This document shows positions 35,266 through 44,169 of a stretch of 64,000 nucleotides of DNA, piece after piece; within the stretch, counting starts at the first letter, position 1; the number at the start of each line of letters is the position of its first letter. The position numbers and the translations under genes are program-made. The notes under the pieces were generated by a model that saw only the letters and a list, made by a program, of their open reading frames with translations, had not been told where the DNA came from and searched no databases. The stretch comes from Rhodospirillum sp. (GTDB lineage: Bacteria; Pseudomonadota; Alphaproteobacteria; Dongiales; Dongiaceae): contig PNKY01000014.1 in the NCBI GenBank assembly GCA_013822765.1, positions 1 to 64,000 on the forward strand, given 5' to 3'.

Positions 35266-35299
35266 AAAGCCTGGTCCGACTTCAATCGGACCAGGCTTT
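35266..35299 (+). terminator. 14-bp perfect hairpin between SPOR gene and nagZ
   Basis: A 14-base arm (35266-35279, starting AAAGCCTGG) pairs perfectly with 35286-35299 (ending CCAGGCTTT) around a 6-base loop. The 3' arm ends in TTT but no longer T-run follows, so it may terminate only partly and lower nagZ expression. Confidence 0.65.
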
Positions 35300-35327
35300 G
35301 CCACTCCCAGGTGAGGAATCTTCGAGC

Positions 35328-36329
35328 ATGCTGGCGGCGATTTTTGGTGTTTCGGGACCGGTCCTGACGAGCGAGGAGCGCGCGTTCTTCCGGGACGTTC
35401 AGCCGCTCGGCTTCATCCTGTTCGCGCGCAACGTCGCCGATCCGGGCCAGATGCGCCGCCTGGTGAACGATCTGCGCGCCTCGGTCGAGCATGCCGAGGC
35501 TCCGGTCCTGATCGACCAGGAGGGCGGGCGGGTGCAGCGCCTGAAGCCACCGCACTGGCGCGCCGCGGTCGCGGCGGCGAAGTTTGGCGCGCTGGCGTCG
35601 CAGCGCGCGGGCGACGGGCGCAAGGCGGTGTTCCTCAATCACCAGCTGATCGGCGCCGAACTCGCAGCGCTCGGCATCGACGTCGACTGCGCGCCGCTGA
35701 TCGATGTGCACCAGCCGGGCGCGCACGACGTGATCGGCGACCGCGCCTACAGCGGCGATCCGGAACAGGTCGCGACCCTCGGCCGCGCCGCAGCCGATGG
35801 ATTGATGTCGGCCGGTATCACTCCGGTGATAAAGCATATTCCCGGCCACGGCCGCTCGATGGTCGACAGCCATCACGACCTGCCACGCGTGACGACGTCG
35901 CACGCAGAGCTGTCGCGCATCGACTTCGTGCCATTCAAGCGCCTCAAGGATCTGCCCTGGGGCATGACGGCGCACATCGTCTACGAGGCGCTCGACAATG
36001 AACTGCCCGCGACGCTGTCCGCGAAGGTGATCGCGGAAATCATCCGCGGCGAGATTGGGTTTGACGGATTGCTGCTGAGTGACGATCTGTCCATGAAGGC
36101 CCTGCGCGGCACTCTGGCCGAGCTGGCGCAGCGGTCCGTCGCCGCCGGCTGCGACATCGCTCTCCATTGCAACGGCAAGATGGAGGAGATGGTTCAGGTG
36201 GCCGCCGGCGCTCCGCCCTTGTCGAAGGCGGGGCTGGAGCGCTACACACGTGGCCGCCGCCAGGTGGGCAAGGGTCAGCTCGCAAAGCTGGATCAGGTCG
36301 AGAAGGAATTGACCGCCCTGCTTGCCTGA
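35328..36329 (+). CDS. nagZ: Beta-N-acetylhexosaminidase NagZ
   Basis: This 333-residue GH3 enzyme cleaves GlcNAc from muropeptides in the cytosol during cell-wall recycling. The GH3 signature VIKHIPGHGRSMVDSHHDLP (with catalytic His) and the nucleophile segment LLLSDDLSMKAL are present, as are LIDQEGGRVQRLKPP and the N-terminal GFILFARNV. The ATG at 35328 follows AGGA; the frame to 35298 overlaps the hairpin. The gene belongs to a nagZ-M50-scpA-scpB run. Confidence 0.95.
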   Translation: MLAAIFGVSGPVLTSEERAFFRDVQPLGFILFARNVADPGQMRRLVNDLRASVEHAEAPVLIDQEGGRVQRLKPPHWRAAVAAAKFGALASQRAGDGRKAVFLNHQLIGAELAALGIDVDCAPLIDVHQPGAHDVIGDRAYSGDPEQVATLGRAAADGLMSAGITPVIKHIPGHGRSMVDSHHDLPRVTTSHAELSRIDFVPFKRLKDLPWGMTAHIVYEALDNELPATLSAKVIAEIIRGEIGFDGLLLSDDLSMKALRGTLAELAQRSVAAGCDIALHCNGKMEEMVQVAAGAPPLSKAGLERYTRGRRQVGKGQLAKLDQVEKELTALLA

Positions 36330-36370
36330 CACGCCTAGCGCGGCTCGCCTAATTTATTGGGAGTCGCGTT

Positions 36371-37075
36371 TTGTCCCCTGATATCACAGTATTTTTGTTG
36401 AAAGCGCTGATCATCGCTCCGGGGATGATCGTGGCTATCACGCTGCACGAGGCGTCCCACGGGTACGTTGCCTGGAAACTGGGCGATGACACGGCGTACC
36501 GGCTCGGGCGGGTCACCTTCAACCCGATCCGCCACATCGATCCGATGGGCACCATCATCATGCCTGCGCTGATCCTGTTCGCCACCAACTTCAACTTCAT
36601 GTTCGGCTACGCAAAGCCGGTGCCGGTCAACTTTCGCCGGCTGCGCAGCCCGCGCCGCGACATGGTGCTGGTGGCGGTTGCCGGCCCGGGCAGCAATATC
36701 GTCATCGCACTGGTCTCCGCGATAGCGCTGCGGTTCGTCCCCGAAAGCGGCTCGACGACCACGACGATCATCGCTCAGATGCTGATCTATTCCGTGTTTT
36801 TCAACGCGATGATCGGCGTCTTTAACATGATCCCGTTGCCACCCCTGGACGGGGGGCGAGTCGCTGTGGGATTGCTGCCGTATCCGCTGGCCGTGCGCCT
36901 GGCGCGGCTCGAGCGCTACGGGATGATCATCCTGCTGATTGCGCTCATCGGCCTGCCTTTGATAGGCCAGCAGATCGGGAGAGACCTGAACGTATTGAGC
37001 TGGATCATCATGCCGATCGTCGACTACGTGCAGGGCTTGATCTATTTCGTAACGGGGAATGTCGGCGGACGATGA
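36371..37075 (+). CDS. Site-2 protease family (M50) membrane protein
   Basis: This 234-residue polytopic protein has the zinc motif HEASH (in ITLHEASHGYVAWKLGD, about residue 26) and the second motif MIPLPPLDGGRVAVGLLP (about 155-172). Both mark intramembrane metalloproteases of the short, PDZ-free type. The start codon appears to be TTG at 36371, about 8 bases after GGGAG; no in-frame ATG precedes the first helix. The ATGA overlap with scpA shows coupling. Its substrate is unknown. Confidence 0.88.
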   Translation: MSPDITVFLLKALIIAPGMIVAITLHEASHGYVAWKLGDDTAYRLGRVTFNPIRHIDPMGTIIMPALILFATNFNFMFGYAKPVPVNFRRLRSPRRDMVLVAVAGPGSNIVIALVSAIALRFVPESGSTTTTIIAQMLIYSVFFNAMIGVFNMIPLPPLDGGRVAVGLLPYPLAVRLARLERYGMIILLIALIGLPLIGQQIGRDLNVLSWIIMPIVDYVQGLIYFVTGNVGGR

Positions 37076-37908
37076 CGATCGTTGTTATGGACGAAGAGTT
37101 CGACAAGAGCTTCGAGGGCACACCGTCGCCCGGCGGCGAGATGGAGCTGCATCTCGACCTCGATGGCTTCGAAGGACCGATCGACGTCCTGCTGACCCTG
37201 GCGCGCGACCAGAAGGTCGATCTCAAGAAGATCTCGATCCTGGAACTGGCCGACCAGTATCTCGCCTTCGTCGCGCGGGCGCGCCACCTGCGTCTGGAGA
37301 TCGCGGCCGACTATCTCGTGATGGCGGCGTGGCTGGCCTATCTCAAGTCGCGCCTGCTGCTGCCCGAGCCGCCGGCCGACGGCGAGCCGAGCGGCGCCGA
37401 ACTGGCGGCCGCCCTGGCGTTCCAGCTGCAGCGGCTGGAGGCGATGCAGAAGGCCGGGCGCGAGTTGATGGCGCTGCCGCAATATGGCCGCGACTTCTTC
37501 GGCCGCGGCCTGCCGGAGCCGGTGCAGATCGTCGAGAAGCCGGTTTACAAGCTGGCGCTCTATGACCTGCTCAAGGCCTACGGCAATTATCCGGGCCGCC
37601 GCAACGAGGGCCTGCTGCAGATCGCGCCGATGACCCTGTTCTCGATGGACGATGCCCTGCATCGCATCGGCGAGATGCTGGGGCAGGTGCTGGACTGGAC
37701 CACGCTGCAGCACTTCCTGCCGCCGGGATTGCAGCGCGGCCTGCCGCGCCGTGCGGCGCTGGCGGCGACGTTCGCGGCCAGCCTGGAGATGGCGCGTACC
37801 GGCCGGCTCGAGCTGCGGCAGGAGCAACTGTTCGGTCCGATCTTCATGCGCCGTGGCAACGGCAATCTCGCCGCGACCGAGACTGCGAACACCGAAGGAC
37901 TGCAATGA
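37072..37908 (+). CDS. scpA: Segregation and condensation protein A
   Basis: This 278-residue kleisin of the SMC-ScpAB condensin has the ScpA N-terminal motif FEGPIDVLLTLARDQKVDLKKISILELADQYL, then YLVMAAWLAYLKSRLLLP, and a C-terminal winged-helix region (MARTGRLELRQEQLFGPIFM). It overlaps its neighbours by 4 bases on each side (ATGA). No smc gene is in the window. Confidence 0.95.
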   Translation: MTIVVMDEEFDKSFEGTPSPGGEMELHLDLDGFEGPIDVLLTLARDQKVDLKKISILELADQYLAFVARARHLRLEIAADYLVMAAWLAYLKSRLLLPEPPADGEPSGAELAAALAFQLQRLEAMQKAGRELMALPQYGRDFFGRGLPEPVQIVEKPVYKLALYDLLKAYGNYPGRRNEGLLQIAPMTLFSMDDALHRIGEMLGQVLDWTTLQHFLPPGLQRGLPRRAALAATFAASLEMARTGRLELRQEQLFGPIFMRRGNGNLAATETANTEGLQ

Positions 37909-38834
37909 CCGACGATCGCTTTCAGCTACTGCGGCTGCTCGAGGCCATCCTGTTTGCCGCCACCGAACCCCTGCACGTGAAGGACTTGGCGGGCCGCATG
38001 CCCGAGGGCGCCGACATCAACGGCCTGTTGCAGGAGCTGAAGGATCTCTACGCCAATCGCGGCGTCCACCTGTTGGCGTTCGACGATCGCTGGGCGTTCC
38101 GCACCGCGCCCGACCTCGCGTCCAAGTTCCATATGGAGAAGGAGGTCGTACGCAAGCTGAGTCGCGCCGCGATCGAAACCCTCGCCATCATCGCATATCA
38201 CCAGCCGGTGACCCGCGCCGAGATCGAAGACATCCGCGGCGTCGCTGTTTCCGCCGGCACGCTCGACATGCTGCTGGAGATCGGCTGGATCAAGCCGAAG
38301 GGCCGGCGCGAAACGCCGGGCCGCCCGGTGACCTGGGCGACCACCGACGCCTTCCTGGAGCATTTCGGGCTCGAGAGCTGCGATGCCCTGCCGGGCGTGG
38401 AGGAGCTGAAGGCCGCCGGCCTGCTCGATGCGCGCGCGACGGTCGCGACCTTGGGCACTCAGGGCCTGCCGAATGGCGCGCCGGTGGCCGAGGAAGAGGA
38501 CGAGGACGGCAACATTTCCGACATGCTCGCCCAGCGGGACGAGGATCCGGAGGCTCAGCCGGCCGACGACGCTTACGAAGCCGAAGCCCTGCGCCGCGCC
38601 GAAGCGGAGGGCAGCGCGGAAGGGACCGAGGACGCCGACGGGGACGAGGACTCCGACGAGGATCTCGACGACGACGAGGACTTCGACGACGACGAGGACG
38701 CCGACGAGGACGAGGACGAGGTGGAATCGGCCAGCGAGAGTGAGAGCGAAGGCGAAGGTGACGCCCAGACGGACGAGGACAGCGACGATGTGTCCGGGTC
38801 CAGGAAGCCGAAAGCTGCGGCACAGTCGGACTAA
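37905..38834 (+). CDS. scpB: Segregation and condensation protein B with acidic tail
   Basis: This 309-residue protein has two winged-helix domains in residues 1-195, including LLEAILFAATEPLHVKDLAGRMP, RKLSRAAIETLAIIAYHQPVTRAEIEDIRGV and GRRETPGRPVTWATTDAFLEHFGL. These bind the ScpA linker. Residues about 196-309 form a disordered tail with long Asp/Glu runs and a short basic end. ScpB proteins are often near 200 residues, so the tail is an extension. It overlaps scpA by 4 bases. Confidence 0.94.
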   Translation: MTDDRFQLLRLLEAILFAATEPLHVKDLAGRMPEGADINGLLQELKDLYANRGVHLLAFDDRWAFRTAPDLASKFHMEKEVVRKLSRAAIETLAIIAYHQPVTRAEIEDIRGVAVSAGTLDMLLEIGWIKPKGRRETPGRPVTWATTDAFLEHFGLESCDALPGVEELKAAGLLDARATVATLGTQGLPNGAPVAEEEDEDGNISDMLAQRDEDPEAQPADDAYEAEALRRAEAEGSAEGTEDADGDEDSDEDLDDDEDFDDDEDADEDEDEVESASESESEGEGDAQTDEDSDDVSGSRKPKAAAQSD

Positions 38835-38864
38835 GGCGATCCCGCCGCTGCCCAGGCGCCGAAT

Positions 38865-38885
38865 TGCAATTCAGAATAAGTCGCA
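38865..38885 (+). promoter_or_regulatory. Candidate Fur-type operator upstream of the ABC transporter
   Basis: A 21-base element starts TGCAATTC and ends AAGTCGCA, with the core GAAT in the middle. The TGC...GCA ends and spacing resemble alphaproteobacterial Fur boxes, and about six of ten positions are symmetric. It lies 85 bases before the GTG of a Fe3+-type transporter. This is an assignment by eye. Confidence 0.4.
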
Positions 38886-38969
38886 CTAGGGTCGAGGAGC
38901 GCGCCCGCCGGTCGATGCCGGCGCCCTTGAACCCTTTGGCGGGCTGAACCGCCCGGACGGAATTTTCGC

Positions 38970-40670
38970 GTGAGTCTTACGTCGCAACCGCAAGCCGCCA
39001 CTTCGGTTCGTTTCGGTGCGCGCCATTGGAGTTGGCCCTCGCGTTGGACAGTTGCGGCCTGCGTCCTCGCCTTGCTGATCGCGGCGCCGGTGGTCTCCGT
39101 CCTCATCAACGCCTTCGGTGCGCGCAGCGACATTTGGCAGCACCTGGTCGAGACGGTGCTCGGCGACTACATTCTCAACTCTTTCCTGATCATGAGCGGC
39201 GTGACGCTCGGCGTGCTAGTCGTCGGCGTGCCGGCGGCGTGGATGACGACGCTCTGCCGCTTCCCCGGACGGCGCCTGTTCGACTGGGCGCTGCTGCTGC
39301 CGATGGCGTTTCCCGCCTATGTGATCGCCTACGCCTACACCGGGCTGCTGGATTATGCCGGGCCGGTGCAGACCAGCCTGCGCGAGATGATCGGCGACCC
39401 GGATGGGCTGCGCTGGCTGCCGGATATCCGCTCGTTGCCCGGCGCCATCCTGATGCTGGTCCTGGTGTTGTATCCCTACGTCTACCTGCTGGCGCGCGCT
39501 GCGTTCCTGGAGCAGTCGGTGTGCGTGCTGGAGGTGAGCCGCACGCTCGGTTGCTCGCCGTGGAGCAGCTTCCGCCGCGTTGCGCTGCCGCTGGCGCGCC
39601 CGGCGATCGTGGCCGGCGTCGCGCTGGCGCTGATGGAGGCGCTGAACGACTACGGCACCGTCTCCTATTTCGGGATCAACACGCTTGCGACCGGAATCTT
39701 CCGGGTGTGGCGCGGCATGGGCGATCCGGTCGCGGCCTCGCAGATCGCCGTCATCCTGCTGCTGTTCGTGTTCGCGCTACTGGCGCTCGAGCGCTGGTCG
39801 CGCGGCCGGGCGAGCTATGCGCACTCGACCGCGCGCTATCGGCCGCTGCCGCGCTTCAAGCTGCACGGCTGGGCCGCGTTCGGCGCGATCGTCGGCTGCG
39901 CGCTGCCGGTCGTGCTGGGCTTCGCGCTGCCGGCGGCGATGCTGTTGCACTGGGCGCTGAGCAGCCCGGAATATTGGGAAAATGCGCAGTTCCTCGGCGT
40001 GCTGCGAAACTCGTTCATAATTTCCGCGATCGCGGCGGTGCTGACGTTGGCGGTCGCGGTTGTGCTCGCCTACGCCCTGCGGCTCCATCCAACGCCCGCC
40101 ACCAGATTGGCGGCACGGGTTGCAAGCGCAGGCTACGCGGTGCCGGGCGCGGTGCTGGCAATCGGTGTGCTGCTGCCGCTGGCCAGCCTTGATCATGTCC
40201 TCGCGAGTTGGATCAAGGCGCATTTCGGCTGGAGCATCGGGCTGGTCTTTACCGGCACGCTGGTCGCCGTCACCTACGCGTATCTGACGCGCTTCCTCAC
40301 CATCAGCTTCAGCGCGGTCGAGGCAAGCCTCGGCAAGATCACGCTCAGCATGGACCTGGCGGCGCGCTCGCTCGGGCGTTCGCCCAGCCAGACGCTCGGC
40401 CTCGTTCATCTGCCGATCATGCGCGGCACGCTGCTGACCGCCGCGATCCTGGTGTTCGTCGACGTGCTCAAGGAGCTGCCGGCGACGCTGGTGCTGCGGC
40501 CGTTCAACTTCGACACCCTTGCGACCCGCACCTACGATCTCGCCTCCGACGAGCGGCTGGTGGAGGCGGCGGGTCCAGCGCTGGCGATCGGGCTGGTTGG
40601 CATCCTGCCGGTCTATCTGCTGTCGCGCGCCATCCGCGCCGCGCGTCCCGGCGCCGCAAAGGATCAGTGA
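38970..40670 (+). CDS. Fe3+-type ABC transporter permease (fused, FbpB-like)
   Basis: This 566-residue protein has two homologous six-helix permease halves. Each carries an EAA loop, EVSRTLGCSPWSSFRRVALPLARPAI (about residue 190) and LAARSLGRSPSQTLGLVHLPIMRG (about 465). This is the FbpB/SfuB/ThiP layout used for ferric iron or thiamine import. The GTG at 38970 is the start. It overlaps the ATPase gene by one base (TGATG). No substrate-binding protein gene is beside it, so the ligand is inferred from family only. Confidence 0.88.
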   Translation: MSLTSQPQAATSVRFGARHWSWPSRWTVAACVLALLIAAPVVSVLINAFGARSDIWQHLVETVLGDYILNSFLIMSGVTLGVLVVGVPAAWMTTLCRFPGRRLFDWALLLPMAFPAYVIAYAYTGLLDYAGPVQTSLREMIGDPDGLRWLPDIRSLPGAILMLVLVLYPYVYLLARAAFLEQSVCVLEVSRTLGCSPWSSFRRVALPLARPAIVAGVALALMEALNDYGTVSYFGINTLATGIFRVWRGMGDPVAASQIAVILLLFVFALLALERWSRGRASYAHSTARYRPLPRFKLHGWAAFGAIVGCALPVVLGFALPAAMLLHWALSSPEYWENAQFLGVLRNSFIISAIAAVLTLAVAVVLAYALRLHPTPATRLAARVASAGYAVPGAVLAIGVLLPLASLDHVLASWIKAHFGWSIGLVFTGTLVAVTYAYLTRFLTISFSAVEASLGKITLSMDLAARSLGRSPSQTLGLVHLPIMRGTLLTAAILVFVDVLKELPATLVLRPFNFDTLATRTYDLASDERLVEAAGPALAIGLVGILPVYLLSRAIRAARPGAAKDQ

Positions 40671-41740
40671 TGCAGCCGCAAGACGCCCTGGTGCTGCAGG
40701 ACCTCGAGCACGACTACGACCGCGTGCGCGCGGTCGCCGGCGTCTCGCTGTCGGTGAAGGCGGGCGAGGTGGTGTGCCTGGTCGGTCCATCGGGCTGCGG
40801 AAAGTCGACCGTGCTGCGCTTGGCGGCCGGCCTCGAAACGCTGCAGAGCGGCCGTGTCTCCATGCGCGGCGAGGCGGTCGGCGATCCCGCAGCGCGCGTC
40901 CGCGTGCCGCCGGAGCGCCGACATATCGGACTGGTCTTTCAAGACTTCGCGCTGTTCCCGCATCTGACAGTTGGCGGTAACGTCGCCTTCGGCCTCACCC
41001 AGCGGCCGCCGGTGGAGCGCGACCAGCGCGTCCGCGAGGTGCTGCGCCAGGTGGAGATGGACGGCTACATCGACGCCTATCCCCATGCCTTGTCGGGCGG
41101 CCAGCAGCAACGCGTCGCGCTGGCACGCGCGTTGGCGCCGGAGCCGTCGGTGCTGCTTCTGGACGAGCCGTTCTCCGGCCTCGATGAGCGGCTGCGCGAG
41201 CAGGTGCGGGACGACACGCTGCGGCTGCTGCGTCGGAACGGAACGGCGGCGCTGCTGGTCACCCACGATCCGGAGGAGGCGCTGTTCATGGCCGACCGGA
41301 TCTACCTGATGCGCGCCGGCAAGATAGTGCAGAGCGGACCGCCGCAGGAGCTCTACTACCGGCCGGCCGACCTGTTCGTGGCCAGCTTCTTCTCCCGCGT
41401 CAACGAGCTGCGCGGCGTGGTGCGGGACGGCCACGTCGAGAGCCCGCTCGGGCGGCTGGGCGCCCCCGGACAGCCGGAAGGCGCCCGCGTGGTGGTCAGC
41501 TTCCGCCCCGAGGCCGTCACCTTGTCGCACGCGCGGGGCGATGATGCGGACGGCTTGATTGTTGAGGTGCAGGATACCCATTTCCTGGGAACCGGGTGGG
41601 TCGTCCACGTGCCGGTGCGGGACGCCGAAGGGCGAGAGGTGAAGCTGTCGGTGAGGCTCAATGGCCGTCCGCCGAAAGCCGGCGACCGGGTCGTCCTGAA
41701 GGTTCCGCCGGATGCGATTCTCATGTTCCCGGAAACGTGA
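40670..41740 (+). CDS. Fe3+-type ABC transporter ATP-binding protein (FbpC-like)
   Basis: This 356-residue ATPase has Walker A GPSGCGKST (about residues 39-47), Q-loop VFQDFALFPHLTV, signature LSGGQQQRVALARAL, Walker B VLLLDEPFSGLD and the H-loop LLVTHDPEEALF. A C-terminal TOBE-like domain (about 240-355) follows. It is translationally coupled to the permease. The Q-loop sequence is typical of the ferric/spermidine-type ATPase group. Confidence 0.92.
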   Translation: MQPQDALVLQDLEHDYDRVRAVAGVSLSVKAGEVVCLVGPSGCGKSTVLRLAAGLETLQSGRVSMRGEAVGDPAARVRVPPERRHIGLVFQDFALFPHLTVGGNVAFGLTQRPPVERDQRVREVLRQVEMDGYIDAYPHALSGGQQQRVALARALAPEPSVLLLDEPFSGLDERLREQVRDDTLRLLRRNGTAALLVTHDPEEALFMADRIYLMRAGKIVQSGPPQELYYRPADLFVASFFSRVNELRGVVRDGHVESPLGRLGAPGQPEGARVVVSFRPEAVTLSHARGDDADGLIVEVQDTHFLGTGWVVHVPVRDAEGREVKLSVRLNGRPPKAGDRVVLKVPPDAILMFPET

Positions 41741-41794
41741 AAATCCAAAGGCTTACACGACCGTAATTCATTCGAAATAGCGCGCAGCGGCTTG

Positions 41795-41823
41795 TTGCAG
41801 CCCCAAGGTCATTCTGCGATAGT
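41795..41823 (+). promoter_or_regulatory. Predicted promoter of tatABC
   Basis: TTGCAG (41795-41800), 17 bases, GATAGT (41818-41823). It ends 29 bases before the tatA ATG, which has a GAGGAG ribosome site. Confidence 0.5.
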
Positions 41824-41852
41824 CCGCCCGCGTAACACTGAGGAGAGCCCTG

Positions 41853-42059
41853 ATGGGTATCGGTAGCTGGTGGCATTGGCTGATCTTGTTGGCCGTCGTG
41901 CTCCTGTTGTTCGGAGGCCGCGGCAAGATCCCCAATCTCATGAAAGACCTCGGCCAGGGCATTAATGCCTTCAAGAAGGGTCTGAAGGAGAGCAAGGACG
42001 GCGAGCAGCCGCAGGCCGAAAACAACGACAAGCAGCAGAGCGTCATCGACCGGTCGTAA
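41853..42059 (+). CDS. tatA: Sec-independent translocase subunit TatA
   Basis: This 68-residue protein has an N-terminal membrane helix (WHWLILLAVVLLLFG), the hinge FGGRGKIPNLMKDLG and an amphipathic helix, followed by a charged tail. TatA forms the translocation pore for folded twin-arginine substrates. It is first in a tatABC operon. Confidence 0.95.
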   Translation: MGIGSWWHWLILLAVVLLLFGGRGKIPNLMKDLGQGINAFKKGLKESKDGEQPQAENNDKQQSVIDRS

Positions 42060-42092
42060 GCGGCCGGCGGAAGTCGTTGGAAGGCGTTCCCG

Positions 42093-42536
42093 ATGTTCGA
42101 TCTGGGATGGGGCGAGCTGCTGGTTGTGGGTGCGGTTGCCCTGGTGGTGCTGGGGCCGAAGGAACTGCCGAACGCGCTGCGCACGATCACCAATCTTACA
42201 AAGAGCGCACGACGGCTGGCTGGAGAATTCCAGAGCGGCATTAACGAGATCGTGCGCGAGGCCGAGCTGGAAGACGCCCGCAAGGCCGCCCAGTCCATAA
42301 CCAGGGGCTCGATCTCCAAGGCGATCGAGAAGGCCGTGGACCCGACCGGCGAAATGAAATCCAGCGTCTCGTCCCTCGAAAAAGACGTGAAGCAGATCAA
42401 GGCCGAGCCGATTTCACCGGTCGGCCCGATCCCGCCGGCGCCGTCGATGGCAGCGCCCGCTGCGATCGCCGCCCCTGAACCTGCCAAAGAGGCGGCCGGC
42501 GACGTCGCCCCAGCCAAAGAAGAGGCGAAGGCGTAG
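42093..42536 (+). CDS. tatB: Sec-independent translocase subunit TatB
   Basis: This 147-residue protein begins MFDLGWGELLVVGAVALVVLGPKELPNALRT, the TatB membrane helix and hinge with the conserved Glu. An amphipathic helix (RRLAGEFQSGINEIVREAELED) and a Pro/Ala-rich tail follow. It forms the receptor complex with TatC, 4 bases downstream. Confidence 0.95.
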   Translation: MFDLGWGELLVVGAVALVVLGPKELPNALRTITNLTKSARRLAGEFQSGINEIVREAELEDARKAAQSITRGSISKAIEKAVDPTGEMKSSVSSLEKDVKQIKAEPISPVGPIPPAPSMAAPAAIAAPEPAKEAAGDVAPAKEEAKA

Positions 42537-42540
42537 GGGT

Positions 42541-43359
42541 ATGGCCGGGGCTGAAGAAGAAAAGAAAATGCCGCTGCTCGAGCATCTGGTCGAGTTGCGC
42601 AAGCGCCTGTTGTTCTCGGTCGTCGGCTTTGCGGTGGCGTGCGTCGGCTGCTATTTCGTCGCGCAGCACATGTTCAACTTCCTGGCCGCGCCCATGCTGG
42701 TGACCGGCAAGCCGTTCCAATACACCGATCTGGTCGAACCCTTCTTCACCCAGTTGAAACTGGCGGCGTTTGGCGGGCTGTGCATCTCGTTCCCGCTGGT
42801 GGCGAGCCAGATCTGGGCCTTCGTCGCGCCAGGGCTGTACAAGAACGAGCGGAAGGCGTTCCTGCCCTTCCTAGTCGCAACGCCGATCATGTTCCTCATC
42901 GGCGCAGCGTTTTTCTATTACTTCCTGCTGCCCCTCGCGATCCAGTTCTTCTCCAGTTTCCAGGTGGTCGGCGGCCCCGACGTTCCCACGATCGAGTTGC
43001 AGCCGAAGGTCGGCGAGTACATCAACTTGGTCATGGCGCTGATCTTCGCGTTCGGGTTCTGCTTCGAATTGCCGGTCTTGCTGACCTTGCTGGCGCGGGT
43101 CGGCATCGTGACCTCCGCGGGGCTCGCTTCGAAGCGCCGCTATGCGATTGTCGGTGTCGTTGCCGTGGCGGCGGTGGTCACGCCGCCCGACGTGCTGAGC
43201 CAGGTCAGCCTTGCGATCCCGCTGATCGGGCTCTACGAGGTCTCGATCCTGCTTGCAAAGCTGATCGAGAAGAAGCGCGCTCAGCAGGACGCGGAGGCCG
43301 AGAAGGAGTTCGACGAGGACGTCGACACTGCCCCAACCTCGGTGGTCCAGCGTCAGTAG
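42541..43359 (+). CDS. tatC: Sec-independent translocase subunit TatC
   Basis: This 272-residue protein has six membrane helices. The conserved N-terminal motif is LLEHLVELRKRLL (about residues 11-23), and the first loop has FFTQLKLAAFGGLCISFPLV. FCFELPVLLTLLARVGIV and VVTPPDVLSQVSLAIPLIGLYE follow. It binds twin-arginine signal peptides. Its 3' end overlaps the 3' end of the opposing tag gene by 7 bases. The family usually has serS downstream in alphaproteobacteria; that is not the case here. Confidence 0.96.
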   Translation: MAGAEEEKKMPLLEHLVELRKRLLFSVVGFAVACVGCYFVAQHMFNFLAAPMLVTGKPFQYTDLVEPFFTQLKLAAFGGLCISFPLVASQIWAFVAPGLYKNERKAFLPFLVATPIMFLIGAAFFYYFLLPLAIQFFSSFQVVGGPDVPTIELQPKVGEYINLVMALIFAFGFCFELPVLLTLLARVGIVTSAGLASKRRYAIVGVVAVAAVVTPPDVLSQVSLAIPLIGLYEVSILLAKLIEKKRAQQDAEAEKEFDEDVDTAPTSVVQRQ

Positions 43360-43910
43360 CGGAAGCCTTTCTTCTCGGCCTCGCTCCAGGCCGGCTTCAA
43401 CTTTGCGATGCGCTTGTAGATCGGGCAGCCGCCGTGGTGCGCACCCGGCAGGTAGCCGATGCTCATCAGAAACTCGCCGACAATCTCGCCGCCGGTGAAG
43501 ACGAAAGTCTTCTTGAACAGCTTCACCCATTCGTCCTTGCGCTTCGGGTGATGCGACTTCAGCCATTCCGCGAACGAGCCCGTTTCGCGCTGGATGATCT
43601 TGATGCGCTTGGCGTTCTCGATGGTTGCTTCGATCTTCATGCGGTTGCGGATGATGGATGCGTCCTGCATCAGACGCTCGACATCGCGCGCGCCGAGGCG
43701 CGCCACCTTCTCGATCTTGAACTCGCGGAACGCTTTCCGGAACGCGTCCTGGCGCTTGAGGATGGTGAGCCAGCTGAGGCCCGCCTGGTTGATCTCCAGG
43801 ATCAGACGCTCGAACAGCTCATCGTCGTCGGCAATCGGGAAGCCGTAGTGCGATTGGTGATAGGGCCCGTGCCATTCGTGGCCGGGCGCGACGTCGCAAT
43901 AGGTGCTCAT
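43353..43910 (-). CDS. tag: DNA-3-methyladenine glycosylase I (Tag family)
   Basis: This 185-residue protein has Tag-family features: FERLILEINQAGLSWLTILKRQDAFRKAFREF (helix with catalytic Glu region), FVFTGGEIVGEFLMSIGYLPGAHHGGCPIY, and Cys/His positions that bind zinc in Tag. It excises alkylated adenine from DNA. It is last in the mce-DUF1467-tag operon, with a 3-base gap to DUF1467. Confidence 0.88.
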   Translation of the reverse strand: MSTYCDVAPGHEWHGPYHQSHYGFPIADDDELFERLILEINQAGLSWLTILKRQDAFRKAFREFKIEKVARLGARDVERLMQDASIIRNRMKIEATIENAKRIKIIQRETGSFAEWLKSHHPKRKDEWVKLFKKTFVFTGGEIVGEFLMSIGYLPGAHHGGCPIYKRIAKLKPAWSEAEKKGFRY

Positions 43911-43913
43911 GGG

Positions 43914-44168
43914 TCAGCTTCCGGTCTGCGTGAGCGATAGCAGCGAAAATCCGAGGGTCTGCGTCACGTAGAAATAGACGCCCCACAGCAGCAAGGAAAT
44001 GACAGTAGTGATCACCGCCTTGCGACCCAGCTGCGGATTGGAGGGCGCGCCCGGATCGTGGCCGGGCTCGGTGTCGGTCTGCGGCCGCACGCCCCAGGGC
44101 AGCACCGCGAACAGGGTCACGAACCAGATCAGCAGGAAGATCGCCGCCTGCGAGAACCAGTAGCTCAC
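43914..44168 (-). CDS. DUF1467 family small membrane protein
   Basis: This 84-residue protein has two membrane helices (AAIFLLIWFVTLFAVLPWGV at the N-terminus and VITTVISLLLWGVYFYVT near the C-terminus) joined by a polar Pro-rich loop. This is the DUF1467 layout. The start is GTG. It lies one base after the mce stop, and this pairing is conserved in alphaproteobacteria. Function is unknown. Confidence 0.85.
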   Translation of the reverse strand: MSYWFSQAAIFLLIWFVTLFAVLPWGVRPQTDTEPGHDPGAPSNPQLGRKAVITTVISLLLWGVYFYVTQTLGFSLLSLTQTGS

Positions 44169-44169
44169 G

